From a virus, in IMG/VR virus record IMGVR_UViG_3300040810_000755, positions 1-26,254 of that record: a stretch of DNA of 26,254 nt. One strand, 5' to 3'. The translations under genes and the position numbers were made by a program. How positions within the stretch are numbered: the stretch's first letter is position 1; the number at the start of each line of letters is the position of its first letter. Below are positions 8,058 through 15,077 of the stretch, in pieces. A model generated the notes under the pieces. The model ran no database searches. It was not told the origin of the DNA and saw nothing but the letters and a program-made list of their open reading frames with translations.

Positions 8058-8088
8058 AAAAACGCTCTTCGAAAGGAGGGCGTTTTTT
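8058..8088 (+). terminator. Intrinsic terminator after the protease gene
   Basis: The stem ACGCTCTTC (8062-8070) pairs with GGAGGGCGT (8075-8083) around a GAAA loop, with two G-U pairs. It is flanked by A5 on the left and T6 on the right (8083-8088). The A-run/T-run symmetry means it could work in both directions. It separates the terminase-protease operon from the scaffold-capsid unit. Confidence 0.85.
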
Positions 8089-8101
8089 ATATCTCTCTAT
8101 A

Positions 8102-8189
8102 TATGTATTAATATAAAGTGAACAATATACTATGTTCTATATAGTATTTCACTAATTAATAATTCTTATTACGGTTCTTAATAACCGTA
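8102..8189 (+). promoter_or_regulatory. Scaffold-gene leader: promoter-like element plus two dyads
   Basis: This 184-nt intergenic region is the longest non-coding stretch in the window. After the terminator it has TATGTATTAATA (8102-8113), a one-base variant of the TATTTATAATAA family. Next is a dyad, ATACTAT/ATAGTAT (8127-8133 and 8141-8147, 7-nt loop), and then a second, TACGGTT/AACCGTA (8170-8176 and 8183-8189, 6-nt loop), ending 24 nt before the ATG. It may be a structured 5' leader or operator controlling the most highly expressed unit. Function is inferred. Confidence 0.42.
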
Positions 8190-8213
8190 CTCCACAAACT
8201 AAATTTTGAGGTA

Positions 8214-9470
8214 ATGGCAAACAGAGATCTGCTTAAAGAAGCAATCGCTGACGCAAAAGCACTTAAAGAAACTGCTATTGCGAACGCAAAAGCTGCTCTA
8301 GAAGAAGCTTTCGAACCAAGACTTAAGTCTATGCTTTCAGCTAAACTTGAGGAAATGGAAAAGGAAGAAGAACTAGAAGAAGCTGAAATGACCGAAGCTA
8401 AAAAAGAGTATAAGGACGATGATCGTAAAGATGGAGGTGAAAGTAAAGAAACTAAGCGTACTGAAAAAATGAAGTACGGTAAAGACTTAGCTGAAGCTGA
8501 AGACATGGACGAAGAAATGGACTTAGATGAAATTTTAGCTGAACTCGAAGAAGGTGAAGACTTATCTGAAGATGCTAGAACGGATGCCGAAGAAGAAGGC
8601 TACGAAGACGGCATGGAAGATGAGAAAGAGGACATGGAAGACGATGAAGAAGATGAAGAAATTGATCTTGAAGAAATGACTGAAGATGACCTTAAATCTT
8701 TTATCGAGGACGTAATCGCTGATATGGTTACATCTGGAGAATTAGAAGCAGGCGAGGAATTCGAAGCCGAAGACGAAGATGAAATCGACGTTGAGGATGA
8801 CGAAGAAATCGATGTAGAAGATGACACAGAAGTAGACGTTGAGGTTAACGAAGAAAAAGAAGAAGTTGACGAAGCAAAAGAAGAAATCGACGAAGCGAAA
8901 GAAGAAGTTGAAGAAGGCTACGATAAGGAAGACATGGACGAAGGTATCATGGACAAATTAAAGAAAGCTTACAACGACAAAGAATTACTTTCTAAAATCG
9001 TTACTGTTGATGGTGAAAAAGTATCTATGAAAGACCTTTTATCATTAGCATCTTCAGGAGCTACTGCTGGTATGGCTAAGTCTGGTTCAGGCAAAACTTC
9101 ATCAGTAGGCGAAGCTAAAGAAGAAATGGATGAAATGAAAAAAGAACTTGACGAGTTAAGATCTGAACTTCACGAAACTAATCTTCTTAACGCTAAACTT
9201 CTTTACACAAATAAAATCTTTAGAGCTAAAAACTTAAAAGAAGCTCAAAAGGTTAAAGTTTTAGAAGCGTTTGACAAAGCGTCAAATGTATCTGAAGTAA
9301 AACTTATTTTTGAAACTTTAAACGAAGGTATGGTAGCTAATACTACTAAAACTGTAGTTAAAGAAAACTTAGGTTCAGCTTCAAAAGCAGCTGGTGTTGC
9401 TCAAAAAGCTCCTATTATGGAAATTGATCCACAGGTAGCTAGATGGCAAAAATTAGCTGGTATTAAATAA
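8214..9470 (+). CDS. 22: Prohead core scaffold protein, T4 gp22-like
   Basis: 418 residues, extremely acidic. It forms the internal core on which the capsid is built, and is then degraded by gp21. The N-terminus is helical (residues 1-60). Residues 95-245 are dominated by Glu and Asp, including ARTDAEEEGYEDGMEDEKED (121-140) and tandem acidic repeats of the type DEIDVEDDEE (about 185-210). The C-terminal third has the gp22 signature: a heptad helix, then LLNAKLLYTNKIFRAKNL (about 322-339), EAQKVKVLEAFDKASNVSEV and KLIFETLNE, ending ARWQKLAGIK. T4 gp22 is 269 aa, so this version is enlarged, mainly by the acidic middle. It lies 23 nt upstream of the capsid gene. GAGG ends 2 nt before the ATG, too close to be a typical Shine-Dalgarno. 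Confidence 0.9.
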   Translation: MANRDLLKEAIADAKALKETAIANAKAALEEAFEPRLKSMLSAKLEEMEKEEELEEAEMTEAKKEYKDDDRKDGGESKETKRTEKMKYGKDLAEAEDMDEEMDLDEILAELEEGEDLSEDARTDAEEEGYEDGMEDEKEDMEDDEEDEEIDLEEMTEDDLKSFIEDVIADMVTSGELEAGEEFEAEDEDEIDVEDDEEIDVEDDTEVDVEVNEEKEEVDEAKEEIDEAKEEVEEGYDKEDMDEGIMDKLKKAYNDKELLSKIVTVDGEKVSMKDLLSLASSGATAGMAKSGSGKTSSVGEAKEEMDEMKKELDELRSELHETNLLNAKLLYTNKIFRAKNLKEAQKVKVLEAFDKASNVSEVKLIFETLNEGMVANTTKTVVKENLGSASKAAGVAQKAPIMEIDPQVARWQKLAGIK

Positions 9471-9493
9471 GTATAATTTTAAATTTTAGACAA

Positions 9494-11131
9494 ATGTCAC
9501 AAATTCAATCACTTTTAGAAAGCTCAGCTCAAGGTTGGAAAAACCTTCAGTCTGATGCTGCTAAATTGGCTAACAAGTGGGAAAAGACAGGTTTATTAGA
9601 AGGTCTTAAAAACGAGACTGATAAAAATAATATGTCAATGATCCTTGAAAACCAAGCTAAGCAATTAGTAACTGAGATCTCTGCTGACGGTGGCGCTCCT
9701 GCTGCTGCTGGTGCTGCTAGCTTCTCAGCTAACGTAGGTACAGGTGCTCAATGGGCTGGTATCGCTTTACCTTTAGTACGTAAGGTATTTGGTCAAATCG
9801 CTGCTAAAGAATTCGTTTCTGTACAGCCAATGAACCTTCCTTCAGGTCTAGTATTCTACTTAGACTTCCAGTACGGTTCAACTAAAAACAGCGACACTGG
9901 TACTTCACCTGAAACCTTTACTCAAGGTAACTCACTTTACGGTGGTTCAGGTACTCCTTTCTCTACTGACGGTTCAGCCGGTCAAGGTCTTTATGGTCCT
10001 GGTAGATTTGGATACTCTATTCCTTCTCAATCAAACGGTGATGTAGTATTTACTGTAGCATCAGCTTCTTGGAAAGATGTAGGTTTCGATTCAGACCTTT
10101 CAGCTTCTGTTGCTGCCAACGAAATCGTTGAAGTTACTGTTGCTAACTTAACTACTCAATTAGTACAACCTGATGTTGAATCAGTAAGAGGTTGGGCTTT
10201 CGTTTCTGCTTCTGCTGTTGCTTCTCAGGTTAACGCTTACAACACTGTTTCTGGTACTACTGGTACTTTCTACGTATCTGCTTCTGAAGGTGCTATCGCT
10301 GCTGGTTCGACTGCAACTTTATACTACGGTCGTCAACCTGAAGATAACACTTTAGGTGATTTCGAGAACACATCTGCTATTCCTGAAATCAACATCGGTA
10401 TGAGATCTGAAGCAATCGTTGCTAAGACTCGTAAGTTAAAGGCTGTTTGGACTCCTGAGTTCGCTCAAGATCTTAACGCTTACCAATCTCTTGACGCTGA
10501 AGCTGAAGTAACTAACATCATGAGCGAATACATCTCTTTAGAGATCGATTCAGAAATCTTAGCGATGTTAATCCAAGATGCTTCTGCTGGTACAGAGTAC
10601 TGGTCAGCTCAAAACAACCGTTTCTACGTTTCTGGTGATGACTTCACTAACGACACTAACGGATACTTTAACACTCAAGGCCAATGGTTCCAAACTCTTG
10701 GTACTAAAGTAAACAAGTTAAGCAACGAAATCCACAGATTAACTCTTCGTGGTGGTGCTAACTTCATGGTAGTTTCTCCAACTGTATCTACTATCTTAGA
10801 ATCTATTCCTGGATTCGCTGCTGATAACTCAGATGCAGAAAAAATGGAGTACGCTTTCGGTATCCAAAAAGCTGGTCAATTCAATGGTCGTTACAAAGTA
10901 TACAAAAACCCATACATGAAAGAAAACACTGTACTATTAGGTTACAGAGGTTCTCAATTCTTAGAGTCTGGTGCTGTATTCGCTCCTTACGTACCGTTAA
11001 TCATGACTCCTCTTGTATACGATCCTGATACGTTCGTACCAAGAAAAGGTCTATTAACACGCTACGCTAAGAAGATGTTACGTCCTGAATTCTACGGTAA
11101 GATCTACATTTCTGGTCTAAACACTCTTTAA
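9494..11131 (+). CDS. 23: Major capsid protein, T4 gp23-like
   Basis: 545 residues (T4 gp23 is 521). HK97-fold shell protein. Recognisable gp23 blocks are: WAGIALPLVRKVFGQIAAKE with FVSVQPMNLPSG (about 87-118); KTRKLKAVWTPEFAQDLNAY followed by the DAEAEVTNIMSEYISLEID helix (about 310-350); NFMVVSPTV; and KVYKNPYMKENTVLLGYRG with the C-terminal APYVPLIMTPL block. The Lys-rich helical N-terminal 60 residues look like the removable delta domain. LVTE (58-61) is a plausible gp21 cut site close to T4's position 65. Residues about 180-280 are Ser/Thr/Ala/Val-rich and probably form the insertion domain. Codons for Asn, Phe and Tyr are mostly C-ending, unlike its neighbours, as expected for the most abundant protein. 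It is followed by a perfect terminator. Confidence 0.96.
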   Translation: MSQIQSLLESSAQGWKNLQSDAAKLANKWEKTGLLEGLKNETDKNNMSMILENQAKQLVTEISADGGAPAAAGAASFSANVGTGAQWAGIALPLVRKVFGQIAAKEFVSVQPMNLPSGLVFYLDFQYGSTKNSDTGTSPETFTQGNSLYGGSGTPFSTDGSAGQGLYGPGRFGYSIPSQSNGDVVFTVASASWKDVGFDSDLSASVAANEIVEVTVANLTTQLVQPDVESVRGWAFVSASAVASQVNAYNTVSGTTGTFYVSASEGAIAAGSTATLYYGRQPEDNTLGDFENTSAIPEINIGMRSEAIVAKTRKLKAVWTPEFAQDLNAYQSLDAEAEVTNIMSEYISLEIDSEILAMLIQDASAGTEYWSAQNNRFYVSGDDFTNDTNGYFNTQGQWFQTLGTKVNKLSNEIHRLTLRGGANFMVVSPTVSTILESIPGFAADNSDAEKMEYAFGIQKAGQFNGRYKVYKNPYMKENTVLLGYRGSQFLESGAVFAPYVPLIMTPLVYDPDTFVPRKGLLTRYAKKMLRPEFYGKIYISGLNTL

Positions 11132-11155
11132 TAGAGTAATACCATAGAGAAAATT

Positions 11156-11183
11156 GAACCCCGCGTAAGCGGGGTTCTTTTTT
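11156..11183 (+). terminator. Strong intrinsic terminator after the capsid gene
   Basis: GAACCCCGC (11156-11164) and GCGGGGTTC (11169-11177) make a perfect 9-bp stem with a GTAA loop, followed by six T (11178-11183). It ends the scaffold-capsid transcript. Confidence 0.95.
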
Positions 11184-11185
11184 CA

Positions 11186-11197
11186 TATGTATAATAA
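11186..11197 (+). promoter_or_regulatory. AT-rich promoter-like element (TATGTATAATAA), copy 4
   Basis: It differs from TATTTATAATAA at one base. It begins 3 nt after the capsid terminator's T-run and 21 nt before the phoH ATG, a position suited to restarting transcription. Confidence 0.48.
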
Positions 11198-11218
11198 ACA
11201 ATTAAACGTTCTTATTTT

Positions 11219-11950
11219 ATGGCTTCAAATCATCATAATGATGAGGTCTTCCGTCAAAAGAGAAGGCCTAAAAACCCAATTAAATTTAAAATTTCACTAA
11301 ATGACGAACAAAAAGAAGCAAAAGCAAAAATTCTAGAAAACACAGTTACACTATTAGCCGGTTCGGCAGGTTCAGGAAAGACATTTTTAGCATGTCAAAT
11401 AGCACTTGAAAAACTATTCATGAAAGAGTGCGAAAAAATTATAATTACACGACCTACGGTGAGTAAGGAGGAAATCGGTTTTTTACCGGGTGACCTCCGC
11501 GAAAAAATGGACCCATGGGTTCAACCCATATATCAAAATATGTATGCGTTATATGATAAAGTTAAAATCGAATCTCTTATACAAGAGGGAAAAATCGAAA
11601 TCGTTCCTGTTAGTTTTATGCGTGGTAGAACTTTTCTTGATAGCGTAGTTATCGTAGACGAAGCTCAAAACGTTACACACGAACAAATGGAAATGATTGT
11701 AACCCGTTTAGGTATCCGTTCTAAAATGATAGTATGTGGTGACGATCATCAAGTAGATTTAAAATCTAAAAAAGACTCTGGATTTAGATTCTTATATTCA
11801 GCAGCACGTAAAGTAAAAAATATGTGTGCTATTTCTCTTAAAACTAACCATAGAGATCCAATTGTAGAAGACTTAATTAGTTTATACGAGGAAGCAGAAG
11901 AAAATGGAATGAATTTAGGTACTGCTGGTTCTAGTGGAAGACGTAAATAA
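11219..11950 (+). CDS. phoH: PhoH-like P-loop ATPase
   Basis: 243 residues. The PhoH family is an RNA-helicase-like ATPase common in marine and T4-like phages; the phage role is unsettled. Visible motifs are Walker A GSAGSGKT (48-55), IIITRPTVSKEEIGFLPGDL (about 74-93), the family's best-conserved block, Walker B VVIVDEAQN (143-151) and IVCGDDHQVDLKSKKDSGF (171-189). A basic, disordered N-terminus (residues 1-24) includes RQKRRPKNP. Length equals the core PhoH domain without extra domains. It is the first gene after the capsid terminator and lies among structural genes, 36 nt before the neck gene. Co-transcription with virion genes is likely, but I infer no virion role. The start ATG at 11219 lacks a Shine-Dalgarno. 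Confidence 0.95.
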   Translation: MASNHHNDEVFRQKRRPKNPIKFKISLNDEQKEAKAKILENTVTLLAGSAGSGKTFLACQIALEKLFMKECEKIIITRPTVSKEEIGFLPGDLREKMDPWVQPIYQNMYALYDKVKIESLIQEGKIEIVPVSFMRGRTFLDSVVIVDEAQNVTHEQMEMIVTRLGIRSKMIVCGDDHQVDLKSKKDSGFRFLYSAARKVKNMCAISLKTNHRDPIVEDLISLYEEAEENGMNLGTAGSSGRRK

Positions 11951-11965
11951 GCCAAAGTTTTTTAA

Positions 11966-11977
11966 TATTTATAATAA
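11966..11977 (+). promoter_or_regulatory. AT-rich promoter-like element (TATTTATAATAA), copy 5
   Basis: An exact TATTTATAATAA in the 36-nt gap after phoH, only 9 nt before the gp13-like ATG. If TATAAT (11970-11975) is a -10 box, the mRNA leader would be about five bases. Confidence 0.5.
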
Positions 11978-11986
11978 AACTATATA

Positions 11987-13165
11987 ATGGCAAATATTCC
12001 TATATATGATGGTAACCCAACATGGGACGCAACTGCTCTCCCATTTGGGTTCTATAATTCTGATGCTCAATTCCAATCTGATGCTATTAAAGTAGCTAAA
12101 TTTTGTGCTGTTCGTTTAGGTTACCCTATCGAAAACGTAGAATTATCCTCAGGTTCATTTTTTACAGCATTCGAACAAGCCGTAACAGTATATGGGAATG
12201 AATTATATGCCTATAAGCAACGTGAAGATTACTTATCATTAGAAGGAGGAGATTATTCTTATTCTGCTTCAGTAGCTGCTGGTACTACATTTGAAAATAC
12301 TTTAGTTACTCCTAACTTAGGTCCTGTAATTAGATTATCTCAACAATACGGTACTGAAGCCGGTGTAGGAGGTAATGTAAATTATTATAGTGGATCTATA
12401 ATGTTAACTGCTAGTGTTCAAGATTATGACTTAAACGAATGGGCTACTTCAGTAGGTTTAACAGGTAGTGATGTAGAAATCAAAAGAATTTTTTACCAAC
12501 CAACCCCAGCTTCTTTTCAATTTTTAGGTGGTTTAGGTTATACTGGGACTGCTGTTGCTATGTTTGGTGATAGTGCTGGTTTAACTGCTTATGGAGGTAA
12601 TAGCTTTTTAATGATGCCCTTAAGTTTTGATTTACAAGCAATCCAACAAGTTGAAATGTATAGAGATGTTTTATTTTCGAATTATACATTTGAATTAGTT
12701 AATAATAGACTTAGAATATTCCCTATTCCTAATAATGATGATATTGGAGTAAGTAGAATTTGGTTCCAATATCTATTAAAATCAGAAAGAATGGCTGATA
12801 GCTTAACCTCAGGCAGTGATCAAATTAATAATATTTCTCAATATCCCTATAATAACCCAGTTTACACTACTATTAATTCAGTAGGTAGAAGTTGGATTTT
12901 TGAATATACTTTAGCTATATGTAAGGAAATGTTAGGGTATGTTAGAGGTAAATATTCAACAGTACCTATCCCAGGAGCAGAAGTAACATTAAACCAAGGA
13001 GATCTTATCTCAGCGGCTACTGCCGAAAAAGATACCTTAGTAAATAAATTAAGAGACTATTTTGATCAAACCTCACGTCAATCCTTATTAGAAAGACGTA
13101 ATGCTGAATCTGTAGCTCGTCAAAGTGAATTAGATAAAGTACCAATGGTAATTTACGTAGGATAA
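11987..13165 (+). CDS. 13: Neck protein, T4 gp13-like
   Basis: 392 residues (T4 gp13 is 309). gp13 binds below the portal after packaging and helps close the head for tail attachment. The N-terminus has RLGYPIENVELSSGSFFTAF (about 44-63) and AVTVYGNELYAY, matching the gp13 pattern L-G-x-P-I-x-N-V-E-L plus helix. The C-terminal domain has SWIFEYTLAICKEMLGYVRG (about 301-320), PIPGAEVTLNQGDLISAATA (about 325-344) and a final VPMVIYVG. This parallels the K-D-Y-A-x-A-x-A-K-E-x-x-G, L-P-G-G-V-T and terminal I-L-V-G elements of gp13. The middle (about 85-215) is a Gly/Ser/Tyr-rich insertion not found in T4. The stop overlaps the next start (TAATG), as do the next junctions. Confidence 0.85.
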   Translation: MANIPIYDGNPTWDATALPFGFYNSDAQFQSDAIKVAKFCAVRLGYPIENVELSSGSFFTAFEQAVTVYGNELYAYKQREDYLSLEGGDYSYSASVAAGTTFENTLVTPNLGPVIRLSQQYGTEAGVGGNVNYYSGSIMLTASVQDYDLNEWATSVGLTGSDVEIKRIFYQPTPASFQFLGGLGYTGTAVAMFGDSAGLTAYGGNSFLMMPLSFDLQAIQQVEMYRDVLFSNYTFELVNNRLRIFPIPNNDDIGVSRIWFQYLLKSERMADSLTSGSDQINNISQYPYNNPVYTTINSVGRSWIFEYTLAICKEMLGYVRGKYSTVPIPGAEVTLNQGDLISAATAEKDTLVNKLRDYFDQTSRQSLLERRNAESVARQSELDKVPMVIYVG

Positions 13166-13743
13166 TGGCATTATACGGAGAGGCAAGAGATATAAGCTTT
13201 TTTAGACACATTAATCGTGAGTTAATGGCTAACATTATTTCACAACAATGTGTTTACTATAAATTTGACTTAGGTGAAACTAAAGTTAACATTTATGGTG
13301 AGGCATCAGGTGGAAAATATTTCCACCCTCCTGTATTATTAAATTGTTTAGTTGAAAGATCTAGCCAAGAATTCCCAGAAAGTGATTTAGGTATTAACTT
13401 TAATTGGAATATTACTTTTAAATTTTTAAGAGACGATTTATTAGATCGTAATAAAGATTTTAACAAGGATTGGCAATTTGCTAACACATATGGAGCTAAT
13501 TTAGTCCCTGAAGTAGGTGATATTATCATGTATAACCAAGGTTACTACGAAGTAGATAGTACAAACGCTAACCAATACTTTGTAGGTAAAAACCCATCAT
13601 ACGATTATAAAGATGATAATGGTAATAACGTATTAAATGAAACTGATTTAGCTAATTTTGGTTCAAGTATTTCAATTATTTGTAACACACATTACGTACC
13701 AGCTGATAAATTAGCTTTATCACCATTTAAAGAAAGAATGTAA
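13165..13743 (+). CDS. 14: Neck protein, probable T4 gp14-like head closure component
   Basis: 192 residues (T4 gp14 is 256). Assignment rests on gene order directly after gp13 and on a gp14-like core. An early segment reads SQQCVYYKFD (about 27-36), comparable to the gp14 'ECYYVPRE' region. The block VPEVGDIIMYNQGYYEVDST (about 114-133) corresponds to gp14's 'EGDLIYFP...FEIN' strand pair. The C-terminus ends with SPFKERM, close in style to gp14's terminal SPFDDD. The protein is soluble and mixed alpha/beta, with no membrane segment. It would bind gp13 and the tail terminator. Similarity is patchy, so a structure comparison would be needed for certainty. Overlaps TAATG at both ends imply tight coupling with neighbours. 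Confidence 0.68.
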   Translation: MALYGEARDISFFRHINRELMANIISQQCVYYKFDLGETKVNIYGEASGGKYFHPPVLLNCLVERSSQEFPESDLGINFNWNITFKFLRDDLLDRNKDFNKDWQFANTYGANLVPEVGDIIMYNQGYYEVDSTNANQYFVGKNPSYDYKDDNGNNVLNETDLANFGSSISIICNTHYVPADKLALSPFKERM

Positions 13744-14738
13744 TGGCTAAACAAGGAAGAAAACCAGTACCAAAAACTCAAAAAGAGATTAGTGTAGGAT
13801 TACAAACACCTTATGATCCTAAGGTAGGTAATCCAAACAATCCTGATGAGTTTTCCATTCATCCTGACATTAACCAGGCTGGTATTCCTTTTAACCGTTC
13901 AGAAAAATTATCTCAAAAAGGAGATACTTACAAACAATTTTCAGTAGGCTTAGAAGATATAGATGAATCTATATTTTACTATTTTAACAATGTAATTAAA
14001 CCATTTGTTTACCAAAACGACGAGAGAATTCCTGTACCCATTATTTACGGTAATCCTGAAAGATGGAATAATTTCCAAAAAGATGGGTATTATAGAGATA
14101 AAAATGGCTCTATTATGATGCCTATTATTGTAATTAAAAGAGATTCAATTACTAAAAATAGAAATATCGCTAATAAATTAGATGCTAACTTTCCTAATTT
14201 ATACACTTCTTGGCAAAAACAATACAACCCAAAAAATTTCTATTCTAACTTTAATGTATTAAATAATAGAATACAAACTAAACAATTTGTTGCTAACGTT
14301 GTTCCTGATTATGTAACTTTACAATATAGTGTTATTGTTCAAACCTATTATATGGATCAACTAAATAAAATAGTTGAAGCTATAAATTACGCATCAGATG
14401 CATATTGGGGTGACCCAGAACGATTTAAATTTAAAGCAATGATTGATGGTTTTACAAATGCTAATCAACTTGCAATGGGTCAAGAAAGAGTTGTTAGGAG
14501 TAATTTTACTATCAATATGTATGGGTATATAGTACCGGATGTAATACAAAAGGATTTATCTTCTGTTAAAAAATATAATTCAAAATCTAAAATTATATTC
14601 TCAATGGAAACCACTTCAAATCCTGAAGTATTTGATCCTAACCCTCAAGTTTCACCTCCTGTAAATGGAGCTGGAGCTGCCAGAGATAGACTATCAGAAA
14701 ATGTTAACACTCGTAAAAGAATAAGTACAGATGAGTAA
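13743..14738 (+). CDS. 15: Tail completion/sheath stabiliser, T4 gp15-like
   Basis: 331 residues (T4 gp15 is 272). gp15 forms the ring ending the tail that binds the neck. The gp15 layout is readable. IPVPIIYGNPERWNNFQKDG (about 96-115) matches the 'I-x-V-P-I-x-Y-x-x-x-E' opening strand. MMPIIVIKRDS follows. Then comes YSVIVQTYYMDQLNKIVEAI (about 195-214), as in gp15's 'YELSIFTRYEDDMFQIVEQI'. The next block is FKFKAMIDGFTNANQ, and the domain closes with RSNFTINMYGYIVPDV (about 253-268). The N-terminal ~60 residues are Pro/Lys/Asn-rich and probably flexible. The C-terminal ~55 are polar with PNPQVSPPVNGAGAARDR. Placement right after gp13 and gp14 agrees with T4, where 13-14-15 are also consecutive. 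Its end overlaps the next ORF by 8 nt. Confidence 0.83.
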   Translation: MAKQGRKPVPKTQKEISVGLQTPYDPKVGNPNNPDEFSIHPDINQAGIPFNRSEKLSQKGDTYKQFSVGLEDIDESIFYYFNNVIKPFVYQNDERIPVPIIYGNPERWNNFQKDGYYRDKNGSIMMPIIVIKRDSITKNRNIANKLDANFPNLYTSWQKQYNPKNFYSNFNVLNNRIQTKQFVANVVPDYVTLQYSVIVQTYYMDQLNKIVEAINYASDAYWGDPERFKFKAMIDGFTNANQLAMGQERVVRSNFTINMYGYIVPDVIQKDLSSVKKYNSKSKIIFSMETTSNPEVFDPNPQVSPPVNGAGAARDRLSENVNTRKRISTDE

Positions 14739-15039
14739 TGTAAGATTTTTAGATAATGTAGCAGTAACATCATTTGCTAGTTCTAATCAACTAGTAGGTT
14801 CAACCTTTCCTAGAGTAGTATTCCCAGGAGAAATTAAAACTGTACCTACTAACCAAAACTCATACGCTTACGAGGTATTTAACCAAGGAATTATCAACAT
14901 TACTTCAGGTATTGGTGTTACATTTGGAAATGAAACTGTTTATTCTCATGGTTTATTAAGAATGGAAAGTAAATTCGTAAACGAAGGTAAAATCAATATA
15001 AATGGTATTTTAGAAATTGGAGATATTTTCACAATTTAA
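14731..15039 (+). CDS. Small beta-rich protein, unknown function
   Basis: 102 residues, starting inside the last codons of the gp15-like gene (8-nt overlap), so probably translated by coupling. It begins MSNVRFLDNVAVTSFASSNQ and is almost all alternating hydrophobic and polar residues with Gly and Asn turns (GIINITSGIGVTFGN, LRMESKFVNEGKININGILE). This is the look of a short beta-helix or jelly-roll strand set. There is no signal peptide. It sits between the neck genes and a repeat-rich structural protein, so a virion or fibre-associated role is plausible. I do not recognise a family. Confidence 0.7.
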   Translation: MSNVRFLDNVAVTSFASSNQLVGSTFPRVVFPGEIKTVPTNQNSYAYEVFNQGIINITSGIGVTFGNETVYSHGLLRMESKFVNEGKININGILEIGDIFTI

Positions 15040-15052
15040 CAGAAAAATATAA

Positions 15053-15065
15053 TATTTATATATAA
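15053..15065 (+). promoter_or_regulatory. Degenerate promoter-like element (TATTTATATATAA)
   Basis: It shares TATTTATA with the other copies and then diverges. It lies 12 nt before the GTG start at 15078, the same spacing as copies 2 and 3. A palindromic ACGTACGTAC follows it (15066-15075). Confidence 0.35.
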
Positions 15066-15077
15066 ACGTACGTACAA

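Noticed and set aside
8156-8827. Ser-rich antisense frames opposite the scaffold gene
   Set aside because: They are complements of Glu/Asp/Ala-rich codons (GAA, GAC and GCT read as TTC, GTC and AGC). The sense frame has gp22 features.
11123-11137. ACTCT/AGAGT hairpin at the end of the capsid gene as a terminator
   Set aside because: It has only five base pairs and no T-run; the perfect terminator lies 19 nt downstream.
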